A DNA stretch of 64,000 nucleotides from Maylandia zebra (Eukaryota > Chordata > Actinopteri > Cichliformes > Cichlidae): assembly GCF_041146795.1 (NCBI RefSeq), contig NC_135170.1:27922533-27986532 (forward strand), in the 5' to 3' direction. The notes under the pieces are model-generated. The model was not told the DNA's origin, did no database searches, and saw nothing but the letters and a program-made list of their open reading frames with translations. Position numbers and translations under genes: made by a program. Shown here piece by piece: positions 39,920 through 64,000 of the stretch. Positions within the stretch are counted from its first letter, which is position 1. Every line of letters begins with the position of its first letter.

Positions 39920-42900
39920 TGTTGACAGGACTGGGCTCTCCTTTGCCTGCCTGGTCCTTCCTATTTCTGACCTGGTCTAAACCTACTCATCCCACACTGA
40001 GACGAGGCTCGGTAGTTAGACTGAGGGGTGGCCGGGGTGGCAAGCTCTATGTGATGTTATGCTGCATTCACAATTCTGTCTCCCTCTTTTTGTCTCTTTT
40101 ACACAATCTACATTGTCTGTGCACTGTGCAAACCCCCTTCCTGACAACCAGCACCGGCAGGTTATCGGGCCTCTGTGACCCTACCTCCATGACTAATAGC
40201 AGAGATTTGCTTTTACTCAAATTTCAAGTATTTGACACGCCTTAATGTGGCAGCACATGGTCTGGGACACCTCTCATACTTTATGATGTAAAGAATAAAA
40301 TACGAGAGGTTTAAAGTAACGCATATGAGACAGTATGGATACTTTTAAAGTCTTTGCCAAATCACATTTTCTTTGTATAAATATTAATGAGCCTGTGTCT
40401 GTTGCCTTGAACAGTTCTACATGTGATCTATGCAATATCTCACATGTATTTTAACACAGAGGTGATATCTTTCCACTGTGAGGTCAAATGGACACTTCTT
40501 CAAGGCCACAGTTATCAGATGCCTTTGAAAGCTAGCCAAACGCGGCACCGGAAACCTATATGCTTAGCACTTTTAGGAGGTGCTAAGCAGTAAAGTCACT
40601 TGACTAAGTGTTTGAGTAACATGAAAACTTATGTAGAAATGGTTCTGAGGGATCTTTGCATTATACTGTTGACAACTGACCAATGTTTAGCTAAAAAGCT
40701 ATACTAGTCTTTTAACCATGATACCTATATAAGTAACTTATTTAGAAAGCAATACCAGTACAGTTCAGAGAAGTTTGAATGATGCAGCTAAAAGTGATCT
40801 AATCTGGCAGTTTTGAAGAAACACCTTAAATTAATATTTGGAAAGAGTTAAAATCACCCATTACGATAGAATTTGTCTTTGTCGGACTGGACTGTGTTTC
40901 CTTGTACAATATTCTGAAAAGTGCCATTTGTGCCGTCATTCCTCCTACTGGCAACTGAGAAAAGACATGTCTGAGTACCGTCAGATTTCAGAAGGGGTTC
41001 CAATCTCTCTTGTCAACTACATTCTAGTTGACAGATAGCTGAAAAGTACTGTTATGTTATGTTGTCAAAGACAGTGTAGGCAGTTGGAGCTGTTGCATGT
41101 GATTGCATTTGTGTGTGGCCCCTTGACTCAGAAGTTTCTTGATATATATATATATTGTAGAAAATTTTTTAAATTCTGTTTAAATGGTAAACTTGGTCAG
41201 ACTAAATTGCAAAACTGGAAAGTGATTAAGGAACATGCGTTTGACAATGGTGTCTTTCATCAAATAGCACTTAGAGAAGACTGTTAAGATACAGTGAGCA
41301 GAAAAAAAAAAAAAAAATCACAGGGCCACTTGTTTAAAGAAGGAAGTTACGCTTGCATTTCTGCAGTTACTGGAGCTTAACTAGGTGAAAACACAATGTG
41401 GTCGGACCACTTACAGGAAAGTTGTGCCGAATGTAACTAATGATAGTGAACTACTACTATCTGCTGAGGCACTTACTGAGTGGTGTTTAATCTCTTTTCT
41501 TTGTATGCAACTCTTGGTAGGTAATCCATATTGGATATAATAATAAGAGCAGACCTTTTAAGTATGATGCAATTCAAGTTGCTTACTGTATATTACAGAC
41601 TAGAGACGGCAAAGCTCCCACCGCTTCTGTTGTCCCTTAGATTGAGAACTCCGTCCAAATAGAAATCATTCCTAATACTGGGTCACAAGAAGTGCTGCTG
41701 CCGGTGTTGGTATTTCCGAAACAGTAACCAGCTACTTTTCTTTTGACACGCTCTTCTACAAGAGAACTCCTGACGCCCGTCTCTAGAAACTGTGGTGTCA
41801 AGATAACTAAATGCAGTAAAGGCCTTGCTCTCATTGTACATTTTGTAATACCGTATTTAAATATGAAATTCACTTGAAATCGAGCTGTTCTTACCGAGAA
41901 TCCATTCCCAATTTGGAGTGAAGTCAATAGATTGTTCATGTCAGGATTTTCTCTTGGCTAAGAGGACATGACTGTTCTTCCCCTGTTCCATAGCTGCAAA
42001 GAACAGTATGGGGAACTTTGCTGCTGTACAACCTGCTGTGATTTATAAGCAGGGGCATTGCTGTGTTCTTACTCTCATTTTGTATTTTTCATTTGGTTTG
42101 TGTCAATACAGCCCATATTCTTTTTTTCCTGATACTTAGTTTTATAAGCATATACATTATATAAATATACATTATATAGTACATATTTTTCTATATTTAT
42201 GTCTTTTACTATGCTGGGAGTGGTGTGATTATGTAATCGGTCTTTGAAGTCTAATTATATGAATGCTGAACTTTTCTCTTAAAAAGAAAAAAAAAGGAAA
42301 AAAAATAGTATTCAAATTTACAACGAGAGAACTGTTTTCGTAACTTAAGTTTTGTGAGTATTTATGGCCCAAGAATAGTTCTTCTCAGCATATTCACATG
42401 TATCTAATGCACGACAGTAACTAGGGTTACATGCAGGCTGCAGATGACCTTCTGTAGAAGCTATCATATTTTGTCATGTCAAATTTGATCATTTCGAGTG
42501 TAACACGAAACACTGCCTAATATCAAAAGTGCCTAATTTCAACCAAGTGTTTAGTTTGCAAAATAGGCTTTTGGGCAGCGTTAACTGAGGAATTATTAAG
42601 AATATTGCAAATAGAATATGAGGAAAATTTGCTCTTAAAACAGATCAACCTGCATGCAAACCTAGTCCGCCCCTGCAGCCACTAAACCTGGTATACTTTT
42701 CTAAATATGTCAAGCCAGAAATTTCAGTGACTGCAATGCTTTTGTAACTGCTTAACAAAAAACAAAACAAAAAGAACCCCAAAGCTCTTTTACGACTGTT
42801 CACCCAGGCCTCTTACAGATAAGGAATGTGTCAAGCCTTGGACAAATGAGTACATATTACCTGTTTACATAACTTATTTCTTGAGCACATTCACCTAAAA

Positions 42901-43920
42901 GGCTTTGTGGCTAAAAGCATTTTCTGCATAGCATTACAGTGACCTCTTGTGGTTTAGTTTCCAAGCAAAACTAAGCTACATCAGGGTTTCTTTAATTTTA
43001 GCACTTATTACTGTATTTGAGTCTGAGGTGAATACTTTTTTATGAGCACACCTAAATAATAATTACCTGAAAAAAAAAAACAGTTTCAAATTTTAAAGTA
43101 TATATTTATGTACAGTGCCTAAATAAGGACAAACCTTCCTCTGGGTGAATTAAGTTCTACATTTCAGTATGACCTAGCAGAGAGTTTATTCATGCTCTTT
43201 TCTTAAGCTACCCAAAAAAGTCTAGTAGACACACAAGTTTAAAGAAGGTTAAAGATGTAGATACATTAATGTAGACATGTTTATAGGGGAAAATAAAAAA
43301 AACCCTCCTGCCATGGGTGAATACAAACCTTGGTTTGATCAGCTTTCTTTCTACATCGAAGTAAACCGCAGTTAATACCAAGGAGCAGTAATAGAACAGA
43401 TCTTTTTTTAAATCTTTCATACAATAATTATAGCAAATGCATGTACAGAAATGTGCATGCTTGTATATCTTGAGTAAGCGTTCGAGGTGATCAGCCGTCT
43501 TTGATTAAATAAGCTTCAACACACAAGCTTTGCCAGTCCTACAAGCTATAGTATTTAACTTTAGCCATGTAGAAAGTCAGTTTTAATATTGTAAGAGTGG
43601 AGCATGTGTACAGATTAGGTGTGGCTAAAATTATGGATGAAATACATTGAATGTTAGTTTAACAGCAGCAACTTCTGCGTTTGTGAGTTTGAGATAAATG
43701 TCTCGAGGCTTAGAGTGACTGTCAAATAGCAGTAAAAAGGCAGCATAAATTGAGTATGTACCATTCATGACTTGTCATTACTCTGCTCATATATTTTATA
43801 TTTATTTCAATGATTTGTGTAATTTTATTAAAAAGAAAAAACACCTAAATTATTTTTTACATTCATTTACATGTTTTCTTAATGAACTACCCTCATGTAC
43901 AAATAAAATCTATGTTGTTT
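39920..43920 (+). other. mafk: mafk long 3' UTR (inferred)
   Basis: No ORF here looks coding. Two canonical AATAAA hexamers lie on the plus strand: proximal at 40294-40299 and distal at 43902-43907, the latter followed by a GU-rich stretch. A 3' UTR of about 4 kb would fit the long UTR of vertebrate mafk. AU-rich words such as atttatt are frequent near the distal end. Extent is inference. Confidence 0.5.
43902..43907 (+). terminator. mafk: Candidate distal mafk poly(A) signal
   Basis: AATAAA in gtacAAATAAAAtc, followed within 30 nt by tgttgtttctgc and later taatgtgtgg (GU-rich). A proximal alternative lies at 40294-40299. Confidence 0.5.
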
Positions 43921-45222
43921 CTGCTCTTATTTAATGTGTGGTAAATTTATTCCTATAAATAAGGGTCACTGAGTCTTTTTTCTCATTAAAACAAAAAACA
44001 TGTGAGTTAGAGAAGGAAACCTCTTATTTTATTTGGCTGATTAAGAAACAAGAATAAAACAATTTTGAATGTTTTTATACCCAAATGTAAATTAATTTCT
44101 GCTTTCCCAGAAAGACAGGCATTATTGGCACAAGAGGGTATAAAAATTCACAAGCATTTGTTAGCCTCTGTTTTAAAACAACTCATGTTTGCTGAAGGGG
44201 GGAAAAAAAGAAATGAGCAAAAGTCTTTTTCTCCTAGCACAGGTTTTGGTTTTATCTAGGCCTGAGATACACACAATAAATATTATTAGGATCTTTAAAA
44301 TTATACTCCAAACAGAACATATCATATCGAACTAATCAAATTCTGTACAGATTTCACAATCCCTGGAACATGGAATCATAATGTAAATAGTGATGTCCAC
44401 ATGTCAGCCTAAAAAAACAAAATAAAGCGCCACTAAAAGTACAACGCTGCAGGAACTGTGAAAAACGAAACTAGTAAACTGCTGTCTAGTTGCACTGAGT
44501 TTCACTCTTTAGCACACTGAGGAAATTAATGAGAATAATGTAACTCCCACACTGTAGGAGGCAGGTTTATCCAGTTTATCCCTGCTACGGTAGACACAAA
44601 GCATTGTGAAGTGCCTGCTCCAAAACTAATGTGTCTTTGAACAAATCCTTCCATTTGTCAGGAAACCGTGCTGAGGAATGCTCAGCAAATACTTCAAACA
44701 AGCAGATGCGGGAAACGGTCCATGAAGTGCCACTCCCAGCCATCGCTGGCTTCCCTGCTTCCCACCTGGAGTCACACATTAATCATCTCCTCTTTGAAGC
44801 TGACACGAATCAGAGGGAGCACACTTCAGACGGCCAGAGCGCGAGCAGTGACATAATGACAGAATCAGCATCGGCGACACAGCTGAAAATCCAGCAGCTT
44901 GATTTAAATAAAACACAGCGCTCCAGTCTTCTCTGATAGAGTGAAGGCGACATGTCGTTTTCATGCAATTATTACTGCTGATATGAACTCAGATCAGATA
45001 TCTGGCTATTAAGCTATTCATTTTAATACGTAATCCATCATGTAGTCAAATTAGCATTGAAACAGGACAGAAGTAGGAAGCTCATCTGAAATACTGGGAA
45101 ACTGAAAATTAAACACCTGGGTTCAATCCAGCTTTATGCACTATAAGATAAAGCTGTTCCTCCAGGGGGTCAGCAACAGGGGTGGGAAGGGCACAAACAC
45201 CTGGATCTTGCTGGAAAAATGC
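43921..45222. other. Tail-to-tail interval of mafk and tmem184a
   Basis: Expected to hold the tmem184a 3' UTR (minus strand). Minus-strand candidates for its poly(A) signal are ATTAAA at 45022-45027 and AATAAA at 44028-44033. No coding sequence recognised; two overlapping short ORFs at 44.6-44.9 kb have no domain. Confidence 0.45.
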
Positions 45223-59380
<14,158 letters not shown>

Positions 59381-59884
59381 TTAGGAAACAAATAGCCCTT
59401 TTATTGCCAAGCATTAATACAGAACCACAAAAAAGGGTTATGAATACAATAACTTCTATAACTATAGAAGTGATGTCTGCCTACATGTGAAAATTGGTTC
59501 AGACCTGCCTTTATTGTTCAACGAAAAACTGGTTATAAGGAGTATTACAACCTCAACTTGAAAATAATTGTTTTTTTTTTAATTCATTATTTATGAAGTG
59601 TCAAAATGACTTGTTACCTGGCCAAAGAAAACACATATTTACATTCATATGAATCAAATACAAAGTAGAAAACCATCTATCTTTCTATGTAAATCAAGAA
59701 CAGAATATGCAGTTTGACATTTATTCCTTTTCACCTTTTGAATTGACTGATAAATTCTTTAACAATTTGTTAACTCTAAATTTAACTTTAAGTTAAAAAT
59801 ATATCAATTGTAATGAAGATGCTGGCCAAAAAGAGCTTTTGTATATACTGAATCCATCATTTAAATACTAATAGAACACTAGAA

Positions 59885-60965
59885 AGTGTGCAGACAACTA
59901 CGCTAATGACATCCACATAAGGAGTGAGGAGTTGGCAAACCTAGAGTACAAAACAGAGACAAACAAACCACTTGCTACTCACAAACATCTGTTGATATTT
60001 ATTAGAATAGTCACTAGACTTAGCATAAACATGAAAAGGGTTAAGGATTTACAACAGGGTTGTTATTAAGTGGAGATGATTTATTGGTATGATTTAGATC
60101 ATTCAAAACACCAAGTTTTATATGTTAAATGTCAGTATGTTATTAGCTTAAAATCAATATGTTTATGTATATCAGTAGCAGAGATGAAGATCATATCACA
60201 TTTTATGACCAGGTATTTCAAGAGTCAATTCAGCCTCCATAAGGCTTAGATTTTTTTAATCACTGCATACTGATAATAAGCTTAATAAAACTGTAACTCA
60301 CCATTGTTTAATGTCTTTGGACTTTGAAGTTTTTACTTTATGGTTACTTATCAAGCTTTTCAGCTTATCAGACATCTGTAGTGGAGAATGGTAACATAGG
60401 GGTGATAACTAATTCATTTTTTTTCTGTAATATACTTACATATCTATATTATTGCTAATATATATTGTAATATATGTATATCATGGCTAAAGCACTTCTG
60501 GATGGATGCAAACTGCATTTCGTTGCCCTGTACCTGTGACATGTGCAATGACAATAAAGTTGAATTCTATTCTATTCTAATTCTATTTTTCTACAGAGAA
60601 GAAACAATATAAACCACAAGAGTGTAAACACTAAAATGCCAGGCTCCCAGGAGCAACCATGTCACCATTTTCTTTTTAATCTGGATGGTATTCCTCGCCA
60701 CATTGTATCTTGCCCTGACTGTTCTGTCTGCCACAATGAAATACTAGAAGCATGTTGTGTAAAATAAAGAGAAATTACCCAACACCCATTTTAATGACCT
60801 CCCCAAACAAAGTTACTGACCACACCTTACATTGTACAGCTCTTAACACTATGATCGGTAACTGGACTTGGTTTCAATTGAATTATATTTAAAATGGGAT
60901 GTAGTGTATCTGGCAACACACACATATCACATGGCAGACAACTCAGCTGTAGTTTTTAGACTTTA
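59885..60965. repeat. Duplicated block, copy A
   Basis: Aligns in direct orientation with copy B (62950-63985). Shared anchors in order: ggagtgagga (59921 vs 62996), tcacattttatgaccag (60196 vs 63327), taataaaactgtaactcac (60283 vs 63401), agcttatcagacat/ca, gagtg, gcaaccatgtca, ccacaatg, accacaccttacattg and atggcagacaa-tcagct. It is diverged, with many small indels. Confidence 0.8.
60440..60595 (+). mobile_element. LINE 3'-end fragment inside copy A
   Basis: Contains gcatttcgttgccctgtacc and caatgacaataaagttgaat, followed by a (TTCTA)n tail, the 3' end common to abundant fish LINE/SINE copies. The homologous site in copy B (about 63510-63530) lacks it, so it inserted after the duplication or in one copy only. 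Confidence 0.65.
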
Positions 60966-61464
60966 TATAAAAATCATCACCTGACAGGATAGTTTTACAA
61001 TCATGTAAAACAGTCATGTTCAAAGCACCTACTTAAAATGAAGAATGGATAATAAAGTTAAGAAAGTGACTGGGTTTTACTATGTGTTTATGTTATGAAA
61101 AAATGTTAAGTGTAATTGTTCCTTTTGATGCTCTAAAGGTGACGTAATGCAATGCCACCACGGAAGTACTGTCTAGTACCATCAAGATTAAGAAATCCAC
61201 AGCAAAATGCTGCAACATAAAGCAGTTGGGAAATATGGTGGTGGTTATATCCCAACTGTTTGTATCACTGAAATTTAAATTGATACAGTCTTGTCAAACT
61301 TATAATCATAGGAGCAATTGAACACAACAAAACCCAATGTTTATACTTATATCAGATTAAAACGAGTCTGTTTTGTATAAGAAAAACTTGTTCACAGGTT
61401 CTGTGGTAATATAATGATAACGCCTTTAATAAGCAGCTAAACAATGGCTGTTAGTACTAATATA

Positions 61465-62696
61465 TAGTAGTGAGAAAAAGTCCCCCCCCCCTCCCTTTCT
61501 GATTTTTTATTTTTTTGCTTGTTATCACATTTAAATGTTTTAGATCATCAAACAAATTTAAATATTAGACAAAGATTAAAAAAGGTAAACACAAAATACA
61601 CTTTCTAAATCAAGGCGTTTATTATTAAGGTGGGAAAAAAAATCCAACCCTATATGGCCATAGAAAAAGGGATTGCCCTCTGAACCTAATAACTGGTTTG
61701 ACCACCCTCAGCAGCAACAACTGTTTGATGAGTCTTTGACAACACTGCAGAGGAATTTTGACCTACTCATGTTTTTAATTCTGGTATGACGTTCCTTTTC
61801 TGAAATGCCGCGTTACTTTCCGCCAGATGTAATAGGATAAACCTTCCAAAAGATGTAAACCTTTGTCAGTGAACAGAATATTTTCCCAAAATCTCTGGGA
61901 TCATCCATTTGTTTTTTGGCAGATGTGAGATGAGCCTGCGCATTCTTTTTGTTCAGCAGTGGTTATATCCTTGGAGTTCTCCAATGGATGCCATTTTTGC
62001 CCATTCTCTTATTTGTTGTTGAATCATGAACTCTGACCTTAACTGAGACATGTGAAGCCTGCGGTTCTTTCATGCTGTTCTGGGTTATTCTGTGACCTCC
62101 TGGATGAGCTGTCAATGTGCTCTTGGAGCAATTTTAGTAGGCTGGTCATTTCTGGGAAGGTTCATCACTGTTCCAAGTTTTCTCCATTTGTGGATAATGG
62201 CTCTCACCATGGTTCACTGGAGTTCCAAAGCCGTAGAAATTGCTTTGTAACCCTTTACAGACTGATAGATGTCAGTGACTTTGTTTCTCAGGTTTTTCTT
62301 TAGATCACAGCATGATGTGTTGCTTTTGAGATCTTTTAGCCTGCTCAACTTTGCCAGAAAGGTTTTATTCAATGATTTCTTGTTTTTACAGTCTTCCAGT
62401 AATCAGGCCTGAGTGTGTTTAGTGAAAATGAACTCAGTTTTCCATAAAATGTGGTTAATCACAGTAAATTCACAATTTAACATAAGCGCAATGACATATT
62501 TCACACAGGACCAGGTAGGTTTGGATAACTTTTCTCCCTTAATCAGTGAAATCATCATTTAAACACTGCATTGTGTATTTATTCAGGCCATCTTTGTGTA
62601 AAATAAAATTTGTTTAATGATCTGAAACATTTAAGTGTGACACATATGCAAAACACTAGGAAATCAGGAAGGGGCAAACACTTTATCACGCAACTG
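61465..62696 (-). mobile_element. Decayed Tc1-like transposon, transposase broken
   Basis: The terminal inverted repeats, about 200 bp, are diverged: left TAGTAGTGAGAAAAAGTC from 61465; right, read inverted, CAGTTGCGTGATAAAGTG from 62696. Each is flanked by TA. On the minus strand near 62100-62350 the N-terminal helix-turn-helix of a Tc1-type transposase is still readable (TDIYQSVKGYKAIS, then VRAIIHKWRKLGTV), broken by stops. The 1.23-kb length indicates internal deletion. It separates the two copies of the duplicated block. Confidence 0.75.
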
Positions 62697-62949
62697 TAAC
62701 TTCAGTAACTGCGATGTAAAGGTTCTTGATTTTCAATTAACATATTTTTTTTCAATATCTTGTAACTAGAAAAAGTCTATCTAAAGCCATTTTAATTTAC
62801 AAGCGCTTGTAGTGCCATTTTCAAAGTTACTTTTTACCTAGACAACAGTAAAAACACAAAATGCCCAACTAACCTTACAATTACTGTAATTAATTACCAA
62901 CAATTTGAAGCAAAAAGGGTTCTCTTGCTTAAATGTATTATTTAAACAT

Positions 62950-63985
62950 CCAAAAAGTGTCTAAAGACGTATAATAACACCCAAATTAGCATATTGGAGT
63001 GAGGAGCTTGCAAAGTTGGAGTCTAATCAATGAAACAAAATTGTAGGTGTGCATTGGAGCTAAAGAAGGAAAAAAAAAGCCACAAGCAAAGCAAACCATT
63101 TGCTACACAGCATCCATTGATATTTCTTGGTCAAAACAGTTACTAAACTTATGAGCATCAACTATATTTACATAAAAAAACAAGAGTTAAAATTTACTAA
63201 TGAGCCCAGTTAGAGAGGTTGTCACTAGGTGGAGACCATTTAGTACTGCGGGTACTCTACCTAGAAGTGAGTTCTGGGCTACAAAACCACAAGTACGTGG
63301 TTTTTAGCGGCTATTGAAAATCATGTCACATTTTATGACCAGCTAATTCCATAGGGCTCCCATACTTCTTGTCAGAAGTCATGTATACTGATAACAAACT
63401 TAATAAAACTGTAACTCACTTTTTGAAAATGTCTTAAAAAAGGAAGTTAGTGATGTGTAAGTGTCAACTTTAAGCTTATCAGACACTCTTATACCGATAA
63501 TAACTAATGTTCCTTTTGTTTCTATAGAACAGACAAGACATATCACAAAGAGTGAACACAGACATATCAAACTCGTGAGTGCAACCATGTCATCTTTTTC
63601 TTTTTAATCTGTATGGTGTTATTTCTTGCGGCACTTTATCTTGTCGCGACTCTTCTGACTGCCACAATGGAATACAAAAGGACAGAGGCATGTTGTCTAG
63701 AATAAAGAAAGATAATCCACCCTCCCACACCCTCCCAGAACATTCCTGCTACTAGATTACTAACCACACCTTACATTGAGGAGCTCCAACTTAAGTATAT
63801 GTTCGCTATCTGGACTTTGTTTTAACAAACTGGTAAAAAGTCTTAACTTATTATTTTTACACACATGTGCATACACATACATACACACACAGTTGCCTCT
63901 ATAAACATGGTTGACGACACGTAAACTAACACATGCACCATATGGCAGACAATTCAGCTATCATTCTTATCAGTGACCTTTAGCT
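62950..63985. repeat. Duplicated block, copy B
   Basis: Counterpart of copy A about 3.05 kb upstream, in the same orientation. It lacks the LINE fragment found in copy A. It runs to the end of the window, so its right boundary may lie outside. Confidence 0.8.
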
Positions 63986-64000
63986 TTTAGACAAAGCTTT

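Overview
The window is vertebrate nuclear DNA, almost certainly from a ray-finned fish. It carries GT-AG split genes with short introns and the conserved neighbour set ints1 - mafk - tmem184a. It also carries transposons typical of teleosts: Tc1-like elements, a Rex3/RTE-type LINE, hAT and Harbinger-like non-autonomous elements, and tRNA/5S-derived SINE sequence. The species cannot be named from sequence alone; a percomorph such as a cichlid would fit (inference). No prokaryotic or phage-type system, CRISPR array or operon is present, and I found no convincing new biological system.

Layout. 1-8.9 kb is gene-poor DNA downstream of ints1, with one degraded Tc1-like element and one speculative exon. 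9.06-26.94 kb (minus strand) is a complete ints1: I traced 47 coding exons whose reading frame closes exactly (6,561 nt, 2,186 aa). One of its introns (16.5-18.7 kb) is filled by a nested transposon stack: a hAT-type element with an 8-bp target duplication, containing a Harbinger-like MITE and a solo LTR. Another intron holds a 5S-rRNA-like/tRNA-SINE composite. 27.0-33.2 kb is the intergenic stretch between the divergently transcribed ints1 and mafk. 33.2-43.9 kb (plus strand) is mafk: a probable non-coding first exon, a 5.9-kb intron, two coding exons (157 aa) and a roughly 4-kb 3' UTR. 45.2-59.3 kb (minus strand) is tmem184a, lacking its 5' end, which lies beyond the window. Its introns host an intact 1,058-aa LINE ORF with a 10-bp target duplication, a complete Tc1 transposon with an intact 340-aa transposase, and a decayed Tc1 copy. 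59.3-64 kb contains a diverged duplicated block of about 1 kb flanking another decayed Tc1-like element.

How the genes relate. Ints1 is the scaffold of the Integrator complex, MafK is a small bZIP partner of CNC factors, and Tmem184a is a multi-pass membrane protein of the OST-alpha-like family. They share no pathway; their adjacency is conserved vertebrate synteny. mafk and tmem184a converge tail to tail, and ints1 and mafk diverge head to head. A near-consensus CRE-type MARE just upstream of the probable mafk first exon is the most suggestive regulatory site.
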